Made by a program: the position numbers and the translations under genes. The notes beneath the pieces are model-generated. The model saw only the letters and a program-made list of their open reading frames with translations. It was not told where the DNA came from and searched no databases. 14,744 bases of DNA from Thermoplasmatales archaeon (GTDB lineage Archaea; Thermoplasmatota; E2; DHVEG-1): NCBI GenBank assembly GCA_023140035.1, contig JAGLML010000013.1:1-14744 (forward strand). The letters run 5' to 3'. Below, piece by piece: positions 6,603-11,945 of this stretch (positions within the stretch are counted from its first letter, which is position 1; each line of letters begins with the position of its first letter).

Positions 6603-7328
6603 TCAAGTTTTCAATAAATTTGAGATTTTAATTGATAATTCATTTATACTATTGAACTGGACACCAAAACCACTAAAACCCTGATGATTAAACGCTAATT
6701 TTCGAGGAATGACAAACAGATAAGAAAGATTTTCTCTTACTGGATCAGGTACATTAGTTTCATTATATAACAATTTTAGAATTTCTGGGATTTTCTCAAC
6801 AAATTTTTTATTGCTTTTTAGATCCTCAACAGCCTTTTCATAATCTCCAATTTTTCTAGGCCCTGGTTGTAGTTTTTTAAACATTTCAGTTTGTTCAGAA
6901 ATAATAAAGAGATAATCCAAAAAAGTGAGAATAAAATCTCTTGCATTTATAGGGATTTCTTTAAAATCTCCATGAATATTCTTTTCGACAAGATATCTAA
7001 AAGGACGAGATCCTACTATCATCCTCAGAGGATATAAATCGTTTTCATCTAATAACTTGGTATCTATAGTTTCAATGAAATCGATAATTGGATCAATTTT
7101 TGCTTGATAGTATTTCCTTTGACCAGCTCTCTTATCTCCGCTCTCATCTTTTTCAATAAAAGGAACTGTCGATTCTTCTATCCATTTATCATCTATAAGT
7201 TGCTTTATTTCAGCAAAGACTCTTTTGTTATCTCTACCATACAAAATTTTAGATATTTCAAAAGCATATCGAGGTTTACAAAAAATTAAGAGATAAATCG
7301 TATGTTTAACATTTTTTACTCTCTTCAT
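6603..7328 (-). CDS. Winged-helix transcriptional regulator
   Basis: 241 residues. Residues 5-75 read as a winged helix of the ArsR/PadR type: KHTIYLLIFCKPRYAFEISKILYGRDNKRVFAEIKQLIDDKWIEE, then a basic wing with DKRAGQRKYYQ. The remaining 165 residues are mostly helical and not recognised; they may bind a partner or form the dimer. The ATG at 7328 lies about 30 bases from an AT-rich TATA-like stretch (ATTATATAATATC on the minus strand), so the message may be leaderless. The gene is divergent from the replication operon, and a large symmetric dyad lies between the two. It is a reasonable candidate to control both promoters, though this is inferred from position. Confidence 0.65.
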   Translation of the reverse strand: MKRVKNVKHTIYLLIFCKPRYAFEISKILYGRDNKRVFAEIKQLIDDKWIEESTVPFIEKDESGDKRAGQRKYYQAKIDPIIDFIETIDTKLLDENDLYPLRMIVGSRPFRYLVEKNIHGDFKEIPINARDFILTFLDYLFIISEQTEMFKKLQPGPRKIGDYEKAVEDLKSNKKFVEKIPEILKLLYNETNVPDPVRENLSYLFVIPRKLAFNHQGFSGFGVQFNSINELSIKISNLLKT

Positions 7329-7366
7329 ACTACCACACTATATAGATATTTAGATATTATATAATG

Positions 7367-7414
7367 TTGTGACGGTTTTTAAATGTGACATGTAACTATT
7401 TTGTAGTGTCACAA
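7367..7414. promoter_or_regulatory. 48-bp symmetric operator between divergent genes
   Basis: TTGTGAC (7367-7373) and GTCACAA (7408-7414) are exact inverted copies. Their centre is 7390.5, and the palindrome ACATGT (7388-7393) shares the same centre. A further TGTGAC lies at 7384-7389. The three-part symmetry suggests cooperative binding of a regulator, possibly the winged-helix protein encoded next door. Confidence 0.55.
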
Positions 7415-7419
7415 TAAAG

Positions 7420-7503
7420 TTTATATATTTAGGTCTCGATACCTTTTTTAATCCCAAGATAGAAGGGTGTTCAAAAACAGTTTGCCGTTCTAATCCTGGG
7501 ATT
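7420..7503 (+). promoter_or_regulatory. Promoter and structured leader of the replication operon
   Basis: TTTATATATTT at 7420-7430 is a strong TATA box and predicts a start near 7450. Before that, AGGT and ACCT (7431-7444) pair and are followed by six T, which resembles a small terminator. AATCCCA (7450-7456) and TGGGATT (7497-7503) are exact complements and would close a 40-base loop in the leader. The leader may therefore be regulated at the RNA level, but the structure is only predicted by eye. Confidence 0.4.
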
Positions 7504-7526
7504 CATGGAAATTGAATTAAAATGAG

Positions 7527-7721
7527 GTGAATATAATAGAGGAGAGAATTAATAATAGCAATTTTTTTGGAGAGTTTGAGTTTAATTATGCAGTCGTTCT
7601 TTTTGGAAAATTATCTGATCTACAACGAATAAAAACTCTTTTAGAGAAAGAATCAGGAATTACTATCCGCTATCAAACTATAGATCGAGGAAGACTTTTG
7701 ATAAAAAAAGAGGTTGATTAA
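7527..7721 (+). CDS. Small protein heading the replication operon
   Basis: 64 residues, not recognised. The pattern NYAVVLFGKLSDLQRIKTLLEKESGITIRYQTIDRGRLLIKK is strand-helix-strand-strand, a compact alpha/beta domain. The GTG at 7527 is the only standard start. However, GAGGTGA at 7524-7530 looks like a ribosome binding site, and it would suit a rare ATA start at 7536 better. The stop overlaps the next start by one base (TAATG), which implies coupled translation with the ATPase and a linked role in replication or its control. Confidence 0.6.
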   Translation: MNIIEERINNSNFFGEFEFNYAVVLFGKLSDLQRIKTLLEKESGITIRYQTIDRGRLLIKKEVD

Positions 7722-9070
7722 TGTCAAAAAAAGAGATGGGGGGCACTCAGAAAAAAGAACTAGCGAAAGGTATGAAGATAACAAGAGAAGAGGCGATCAA
7801 GGAAAATAAAAAATTAGCAAAACTAAGGAAGAAAACGATAGCTGAAGAAGAACGGGAATTTGTTGAAAAAGTCAAAAAAAAGATGAAAGATCCTTCTCTT
7901 TTAGTAGATACTACAAAGGAAATACAAAAAGAAGTGGCAGGTGAAGAAGATACAATACTTGCAGAAATAATTATAACTAGTACAAGACTTGTAAAAAATG
8001 CGATACCAGAAAGCACAAATTTTTTGCTATCAGATAAAACTGGTGTAGGTAAAGATCTGATAACTAAAAAAACATTAAAAGTAATAATTCCAGAAGATGA
8101 ACATCTACATGTTACTAAAATGTCACCAGAAGCGTTTACATACTGGCATTATAAAGATAAAGACTGGACATGGGATCGCAAAGTCATCCATTTAGAGGAT
8201 GTGACGCAACAGCTTCTTAATTGCCCTACATTTAAGACTGTGAGCAGTGGAGGATCTTTTGCAGTTGTTGTTAAGGATCAACAGACTCTAGAAATACCAA
8301 CTCCAGGAAAACCTTGTATGATATTAACATCTCATCATGCAAACCCTAAAGATGAAGCATTGAGACGTTTTAGGATAGGATCATTAAATGAAACAAAAGA
8401 CCAGACGCAAAAAGTCAAAGACAATATAAGTAGGCAATACACGGGAGAAGCAAAAAACAAGCCTGATTATATTCTAAGAAGTGCAGTGCAAAGTTTAGAT
8501 CCTTACTTTGTAGTGATACCATATGCAAGGATAATTCAACATTTTTTTCCAGATGATATACTTATGAGAACCCACTACCATTGTTTTTTGGATTATATTT
8601 GTGGAAGTGCTATTTTTCATCAGTATCAACGGGAGAAAACAGAAAAGGGGGAGATAATAGCAACACCTGACGATTATATGATCGCCAGGATGGTTTTGAT
8701 ATATACTACATCAAATCCTAAAATGATCCCAATGAGTGAAGAATATAGAGAAATTTCGAATATTTTGGAAAATAATGTCAATCCTATGACAGTACATGAT
8801 ATTTTCTTAAAATGTAATCAGTCTGAAAGATGGTTATATAGACATTTGCCAGAGTTAACAAAAACTGGGTTAATTGTAAAAAATAAAAAGGATATGGAGG
8901 ACTCTAAAAAACCTGTAACTACATACCAATTTTCTTTAGAATTAAATGCAAGTGCGATACCAACATGGAATAAAATCACCAGAATCATGGATGAAATATA
9001 TAAAAAGACTGTCAAAACTGACAAATGTGTCAAATGTTCTAATTCTTCAACAGAAGTAGAAAAAGTATAA
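7721..9070 (+). CDS. AAA+ ATPase with C-terminal winged helix, probable replication helicase
   Basis: 449 residues. Residues 1-80 are a charged helical region. The ATPase core follows: Walker A TGVGKD (107-112, with Lys111), Walker B VIHLED (155-160), a sensor-1 type segment ILTSHHAN (201-208) and an arginine-rich RRFR (215-218). Spacing and order fit the MCM/SF3-like replicative helicases of plasmids and viruses better than transport or transposition ATPases. Residues 355-415 look like a winged helix (TVHDIFLKCNQSERWLYRHLPELTKTGLIVKN). The 3' end of the gene contains the first of many TGTCAA repeats, which may be its binding sites. The start at 7721 overlaps the previous stop. The exact family is uncertain; a small primase-helicase relative remains possible. 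Confidence 0.7.
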   Translation: MSKKEMGGTQKKELAKGMKITREEAIKENKKLAKLRKKTIAEEEREFVEKVKKKMKDPSLLVDTTKEIQKEVAGEEDTILAEIIITSTRLVKNAIPESTNFLLSDKTGVGKDLITKKTLKVIIPEDEHLHVTKMSPEAFTYWHYKDKDWTWDRKVIHLEDVTQQLLNCPTFKTVSSGGSFAVVVKDQQTLEIPTPGKPCMILTSHHANPKDEALRRFRIGSLNETKDQTQKVKDNISRQYTGEAKNKPDYILRSAVQSLDPYFVVIPYARIIQHFFPDDILMRTHYHCFLDYICGSAIFHQYQREKTEKGEIIATPDDYMIARMVLIYTTSNPKMIPMSEEYREISNILENNVNPMTVHDIFLKCNQSERWLYRHLPELTKTGLIVKNKKDMEDSKKPVTTYQFSLELNASAIPTWNKITRIMDEIYKKTVKTDKCVKCSNSSTEVEKV

Positions 9071-9197
9071 AATTACATTTGTCAAGAATTGTCAAATGTG
9101 TCAAATGAAAAAGAAAGGAAAAGACACCTGCAACAATTGACAGGGCTGTCAAATATTCCCAACGGGAAAGAATTGACACAAATGACAGAATTGTCAA
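9009..9197. repeat. Cluster of TGTCAA-type repeats, candidate origin iterons
   Basis: About eleven copies of TGTCAA, TTGACA or close variants lie in both orientations within 190 bases. The nine-base form TGTCAAATG occurs at 9028-9036, 9090-9098 and 9099-9107, the last two in direct tandem. The cluster spans the end of the ATPase gene and the start of the next, so it also shapes the encoded protein (LTGLS, LTQM, TELS). Iterons at the end of a replication gene are common in plasmids; the role here is inferred. Confidence 0.6.
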
Positions 9198-9553
9198 TGT
9201 TTTTACGTGAGAGAGATGAGAAAAGATATAGAAGATATTATGAAGAATTCATACTAACAGAAGAGAAATCAAATCAAAAAATATTAGATACAAGTCAAAA
9301 TGAAGAAAGCAATTCAATTGATTTATCAAAATACGAGATGACTATCCGGCAAATAGAAGAAATTCTAGGATCTGAAAAACTTCCGGCTCTTCAGATAGCT
9401 AGACGAATGAAGAAAACTAACATAAAAGATATAGGTTCTATTGAAGGTATTTTGAAACAAGCTGTTGCAGATCCTTCTTTTGAAACTACTTTAAAAATTG
9501 ATTCCGAAGGTAACTATTTTAATAAAAATATGGAGGAATCCAATGACAAATAA
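9089..9553 (+). CDS. Hypothetical protein of the replication operon
   Basis: 154 residues from the TTG at 9089, not recognised. No Shine-Dalgarno is seen there, and the GTG at 9098 or the ATG at 9185 could be the real start. The first 45 residues are encoded by the TGTCAA repeat region and may not be conserved. The later part is helical: EKRYRRYYEEFILTEE, then MTIRQIEEILGSEKLPALQIARRMKKTNIKDIGSIEGILKQAVADPSFETTLK (about 88-140), which reads like a winged-helix or HTH module. It overlaps the histone gene by 11 bases and is probably co-transcribed with the ATPase. An accessory initiation or regulatory role is possible. Confidence 0.5.
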   Translation: MSNVSNEKERKRHLQQLTGLSNIPNGKELTQMTELSMFLRERDEKRYRRYYEEFILTEEKSNQKILDTSQNEESNSIDLSKYEMTIRQIEEILGSEKLPALQIARRMKKTNIKDIGSIEGILKQAVADPSFETTLKIDSEGNYFNKNMEESNDK

Positions 9554-9767
9554 TAGTAATGTTGTGAATGTAAACAAGCTGATGCACGAATATTCTAAGT
9601 TAAATGTCAGTCCTAGAGCTGTAAAAGAGCTCTCTGGACGTATTATTGACAAGCTGTATGATATGGCGCCAGATCTTGATAAAATCGCTAAGAGCCACGG
9701 TAGAAAGACGGTTATGGAGGAGGATGTGATCGAGCTTCTTGGTTTTGTTGAACAGGATGTAATTTAA
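9543..9767 (+). CDS. Archaeal histone-fold protein encoded by the element
   Basis: 74 residues from the ATG at 9543, fixed by GGAGG at 9532-9536; a longer frame from 9498 has no ribosome site. Residues 21-66 match the archaeal histone fold: a helix VSPRAVKELSGRIIDKLYDMAPDLDKIAKS, then HGRKTVMEEDVIEL, close to the AGRKTIKAEDI signature of HMf-type histones. The usual N-terminal RIxK DNA-binding turn is replaced by VNKLMHEYSKL, so it may pair or bind differently from host histones. It overlaps the resolvase by one base (TAATG), so the two are translationally coupled. Likely roles are packaging of the element DNA or silencing of its genes. Confidence 0.8.
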   Translation: MTNNSNVVNVNKLMHEYSKLNVSPRAVKELSGRIIDKLYDMAPDLDKIAKSHGRKTVMEEDVIELLGFVEQDVI

Positions 9768-10300
9768 TGAAAGTAGCTATCTATGTGAGAGTAAGCAAAG
9801 AAGATCAACATCCAGAAAATCAGATCTATGAGCTTGAAGAGTTTGCAAAAGATAAAGAATTTGAGGTTTTTCATACTTATATTGATAAAATCTCAGGAGC
9901 AAAGGATACTAGACCCGCTTTGAATGAACTTATGATGGATGCTCGAAAAAAGAAGTTCACTGCAGTTATTGTTTGGAAATTGGATCGACTCGGAAGATCT
10001 CTACAGCATCTTATTCAAATCATTCAGGAATGGAATAATCTTGGAATTGACTTTATTTGCAAAACACAACCAATTGATACTACAACCAATGAGGGTAAAC
10101 TGATTTTTCACATATTTGGAGCAATTGCTGAATTTGAAAGAGGCATTATTAGAGAAAGAATCAACAGTGGTTTAGATAGAGCCAGAAGACAGGGTAAGAA
10201 ACTCGGAAGACCTAAAGGATCTAAGGATAAAAAAAGGAGAAAGAAAGGAGGGTATTATTTGCGATATCAGAATAGCAAACAATCCTCCCCCTCAAAATGA
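9767..10300 (+). CDS. Serine recombinase (small resolvase)
   Basis: 177 residues, about the length of Tn3/gamma-delta type resolvases. The catalytic N-terminus is intact: YVRVSKEDQ with nucleophile Ser10 and Arg8, then VIVWKLDRLGRSLQHL (68-82) with the active-site arginines, and FGAIAEFERGIIRERINSGLDRAR (117-140) as the dimer and DNA-contact helix. The C-terminus (KKLGRPKGSKDKKRRKKGGYYLRY) is a short basic tail rather than a full HTH; I recall similar tails in archaeal members. It lies between the histone gene and the cassette array. Expected job: resolve dimers of the circular form. A part in cassette movement cannot be excluded. Confidence 0.85.
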   Translation: MKVAIYVRVSKEDQHPENQIYELEEFAKDKEFEVFHTYIDKISGAKDTRPALNELMMDARKKKFTAVIVWKLDRLGRSLQHLIQIIQEWNNLGIDFICKTQPIDTTTNEGKLIFHIFGAIAEFERGIIRERINSGLDRARRQGKKLGRPKGSKDKKRRKKGGYYLRYQNSKQSSPSK

Positions 10301-10328
10301 CGTGATAAATATGGTATTGGATCATCAA

Positions 10329-10361
10329 ATTTTAGAAAACAAAAAACCACCTGATTATTTA
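10329..10361. repeat. Cassette repeat R1 (left, half copy)
   Basis: It reads ILENKKPPDYL on the plus strand and ends with CCTGATTATTTA, the conserved outer arm. It lacks the TTTTTGGAGG arm. It follows the resolvase and marks the left end of the array. Confidence 0.7.
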
Positions 10362-10366
10362 CCGTT

Positions 10367-10516
10367 TTATTTCTTTTTCTTTTTATCTGTAATGGTCTCT
10401 TTTGTCCCCTTTATAAAACTTTTTACAACTCCCCAACCTTTCTTAACACCTTTACCAACTAATTCTCCAGTATCTTCAGCAACTTCTTCTGCTTTTCCTT
10501 TTTTCTTATCAGTCAT
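10367..10516 (-). CDS. Cassette 1: small Lys-rich protein
   Basis: 49 residues from the ATG at 10516, chosen because GGAAGG lies just upstream; a TTG at 10549 would add 11 residues. The protein is almost all Lys, Glu, Gly and Val (MTDKKKGKAEEVAEDTG, GKGVKKGWGVVKSFIKGTKE) and forms an amphipathic helix in the middle. No family recognised. It ends 5 bases before repeat R1, and its promoter would lie in R2 or just after it. Its codons occupy a different phase from the open plus-strand frame. A small nucleic-acid- or membrane-associated peptide is possible. Confidence 0.5.
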   Translation of the reverse strand: MTDKKKGKAEEVAEDTGELVGKGVKKGWGVVKSFIKGTKETITDKKKKK

Positions 10517-10583
10517 ATTTTCTACCTTCCCAATATCTGCAATTTCCAAACAGCTATCTCTTTATAATTTTATTTGTTTTGTT

Positions 10584-10625
10584 AACATTTTTGGAGGATT
10601 TTGTAAAAAAACATCTGATTATTTA
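10584..10625. repeat. Cassette repeat R2 (full copy)
   Basis: AACATTTTTGGAGGATTTTG followed by AAAAAACATCTGATTATTTA. It reads N-I-F-G-G-F-C-K-K-T-S-D-Y-L on the plus strand. On the minus strand the first arm encountered, TAAATAATCAGATG plus T-run, can end the cassette 2 transcript, and CCTCCAAAAATGTTAAC can start the cassette 1 transcript. Nearly identical to R4. Confidence 0.85.
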
Positions 10626-10646
10626 ATAAATAATAATCGAAAAAAA

Positions 10647-10898
10647 TCAAAGTGTTTCCCAATCAGGGTTATTCTTTTTATACCACGGACAGTTGAAACA
10701 ACCATCGTGTTTATCATAACCATAGCATCCTTTTCCAGTATTCTCAGTTATAAACCAACATGTATCTCCAAGATTTCGTTGATAAGCCGTGCATTTATCT
10801 CTAATTTCTTTGGGGCATTCCAAGAATTCCCAGCAATTCTGAGGCTCATCTTCTTTAGATGTAGTCGCCATATGGAGATCAGTAATAATATTTTTCAT
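10647..10898 (-). CDS. Cassette 2: two-CW-type Cys-rich protein
   Basis: 83 residues from the ATG at 10898; the ATG at 10871 is also possible and gives MATTSKEDE. A TTG at 10922 lies inside the repeat and is less likely. The core has CWEFLECP, KCTAYQRN, DTCWFITE, GCYGY and GCFNCPWYKK. This matches the pattern I recall for the two-CW domain (paired Cys-Trp motifs with further cysteines), found in archaeal and bacterial sensory or redox-linked proteins and thought to bind a metal or cluster. The conserved Cys pattern shows that the minus strand is the coding strand of this unit. It lies between repeats R2 and R3. Confidence 0.75.
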   Translation of the reverse strand: MKNIITDLHMATTSKEDEPQNCWEFLECPKEIRDKCTAYQRNLGDTCWFITENTGKGCYGYDKHDGCFNCPWYKKNNPDWETL

Positions 10899-10901
10899 TT
10901 T

Positions 10902-10946
10902 AACATTTTTGGATGTTTTCAAAACAAAAAAACACCTGATTATTTA
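10902..10946. repeat. Cassette repeat R3 (full copy)
   Basis: It reads N-I-F-G-C-F-Q-N-K-K-T-P-D-Y-L on the plus strand, one codon longer than R2 and R4. Its centre contains GTTTTCAAAAC, an 11-base palindrome, and it matches R6 (GGTTTTCAA) best on that side. This may be the least decayed junction. Confidence 0.85.
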
Positions 10947-10980
10947 GGGAATTGTTACGATTCAAATTCCACTCGCTTTT

Positions 10981-11145
10981 TTACCTTCTTAGCAAATTCC
11001 AACGCGTTTTTTCCTTCTTTTCTTCTTTTTTCTTTTTTTCTTTTTCATCAAGAAAAAAGTCTACTTTTTTTCTGTCTATTTCATAAAGAAAAGAATCTAC
11101 TTCTTTCTGCACATTTGGATGCTTTTTGCCACCCTTTTTGTCCAT
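10981..11145 (-). CDS. Cassette 3: short charged protein, possible frameshift
   Basis: 54 residues from the ATG at 11145. It has a short duplication (KEVDSFLYEID then KKVDFFLDEK) followed by a Lys/Glu run and ends WNLLRR. The next frame would give a more natural ending, NALEFAKKVKKRVEFES, with a stop at 10955-10957, close to repeat R3 as in the other cassettes. One extra A in the A6 run near 11003-11008 would join the two. That change would break the plus-strand open frame. The ATG lies about 25 bases from the repeat arm, so the transcript may be leaderless. No family recognised. Confidence 0.45.
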   Translation of the reverse strand: MDKKGGKKHPNVQKEVDSFLYEIDRKKVDFFLDEKEKKKKEEKKEKTRWNLLRR

Positions 11146-11174
11146 ACATAACAATGAATGTTTTCAATTATATT

Positions 11175-11216
11175 AACATTTTTGGAGGATTTAGTAAAAA
11201 AACATCTGATTATTTA
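11175..11216. repeat. Cassette repeat R4 (full copy)
   Basis: It reads N-I-F-G-G-F-S-K-K-T-S-D-Y-L. It differs from R2 at only a few bases over 42. It lies between the genes of cassettes 3 and 4. Confidence 0.85.
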
Positions 11217-11230
11217 AAAAAATCATTTAT

Positions 11231-11545
11231 TCAAAAAGACAATTTAGATAACGCAAAAAAAAGAAGAGCCCAATTAAATATAAAACATAAAATCCCAATC
11301 AAAATAGCCTTCATCCCAAAGCTATCCTTCTTCACCACTTTTGCAATTACTCCAACAATTGTCGTAATAATTGTTAAAAACAATAACAAAAAAAATGTTA
11401 TATCGAATATAACAAATGGTATCGGATCCCAAATAACAGGTCCAATTACAACCTCGACAAACTCGATTGTGATAATAATTAATACAATAATTGCTAAAAA
11501 AAATGATATAATACCCAATAAACTGTGTTTTTTTATTTCAAACAT
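11231..11545 (-). CDS. Cassette 4: membrane protein with three hydrophobic helices
   Basis: 104 residues from the ATG at 11545; a GTG directly before it at 11548 is the alternative. Hydrophobic helices are at about residues 9-32 (LLGIISFFLAIIVLIIITIEFV), 40-67 (VIWDPIPFVIFDITFFLLLFLTIITT) and 80-100 (AILIGILCFIFNWALLFFAL). No domain or catalytic motif is seen. AAAGGTG overlaps the start region. It fits a small integral membrane protein such as an immunity, toxin-partner or superinfection-exclusion factor, but no function can be assigned. Its unit ends at R4 and R5. Confidence 0.6.
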   Translation of the reverse strand: MFEIKKHSLLGIISFFLAIIVLIIITIEFVEVVIGPVIWDPIPFVIFDITFFLLLFLTIITTIVGVIAKVVKKDSFGMKAILIGILCFIFNWALLFFALSKLSF

Positions 11546-11582
11546 CACCTTTACTCATATATTTAAATTAAAATATCCTATT

Positions 11583-11618
11583 AAATATTTCGAAAATAAA
11601 AAAACAAGTGATTATTTA
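11583..11618. repeat. Cassette repeat R5 (half copy, diverged inner arm)
   Basis: It reads KYFENKKTSDYL on the plus strand. The AAGTGATTATTTA arm is conserved, while the TTTTTGGAGG arm is replaced by AT-rich sequence (AAATATTTCGAAAAT). It resembles R1 (ILENKK) in the middle. Confidence 0.75.
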
Positions 11619-11631
11619 GAAAATTGCAATT

Positions 11632-11892
11632 CTACTTTTTTAGTTTCATTATTACGAAATAAAAAATTATCGATAACAGGACAAAACAAACGAGAGAGAT
11701 TACCCCCAAAAGCCAATAAGGGACATAAAGTCCATCGTCCAAAATACCTGTCACTATATCCTTCATCAGGAAAGCTTGAGGCTCAGCTAATTGATACTGG
11801 GTTGTATACACCAAAAGGAAAATTGCAACTATCCCAGTTAAAATTGCAGATCCAATCATTGAAAGGCAGAATGTTTTCCACTCTATTTTCAT
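11632..11892 (-). CDS. Cassette 5: membrane protein with two helices, next to the integrase
   Basis: 86 residues. Helices are at about residues 10-31 (LSMIGSAILTGIVAIFLLVYTT) and 59-84 (YWLLGVISLVCFVLLSIIFYFVIM), with a loop of about 28 residues (QYQLAEPQAFLMKDIVTGILDDGLYVPY). No family recognised. The ATG at 11892 lies about 30 bases from the CCAAAAATGTTAATA arm of R6, which reads like a BRE/TATA element, so a short leader is expected. As the first cassette beside the recombinase gene it sits where the newest insertion would be in an integron. Confidence 0.6.
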   Translation of the reverse strand: MKIEWKTFCLSMIGSAILTGIVAIFLLVYTTQYQLAEPQAFLMKDIVTGILDDGLYVPYWLLGVISLVCFVLLSIIFYFVIMKLKK

Positions 11893-11921
11893 ATATCTCT
11901 CAATACCCTTCCTATCATATT

Positions 11922-11945
11922 AACATTTTTGGAGGTTTTCAATAG
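11922..11945. repeat. Cassette repeat R6 (right, half copy) and integrase leader
   Basis: AACATTTTTGGAGGTTTTCAA then TAG. It reads NIFGGFQ and stop on the plus strand. GGAGG at 11931-11935 is the ribosome site for the integrase TTG. On the minus strand CCTCCAAAAATGTTAATA is a promoter-like element for cassette 5. It lacks the GATTATTTA arm. Confidence 0.8.

Larger units (their letters stand above)
10302..11945 (+). other. 547-codon open frame antisense to the cassette genes, in frame with the integrase
   Basis: This plus-strand frame has no stop from beyond 10302 to the TAG at 11943. It contains all six repeat copies in one phase and reads DYL or NIFGGF at each. The integrase begins with the TTG directly after the TAG. 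Most of the translation is Phe/Ser/Leu/Pro-rich, as expected for the complement of Lys/Glu-rich genes, so I do not call it an ordinary protein gene. But stop-free length in such AT-rich DNA, across minus-strand genes in three different phases, is hard to explain by chance. The first codons (from ATG 10311, MVLDHQILENKKPPDYL) look like a real protein start and may be the original N-terminus of the integrase. Confidence 0.5.

Noticed and set aside
7747..8016. 89-codon minus-strand frame inside the ATPase gene
   Set aside because: Antisense of the Lys/Glu-rich N-terminus, with Phe/Ser-rich composition and no ribosome site.
10329..11945. A bacterial-type integron with attC sites
   Set aside because: The repeats lack the paired core sites and folded stem of attC, and the recombinase is a tRNA-targeting type without visible IntI features. 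Only the layout is similar.
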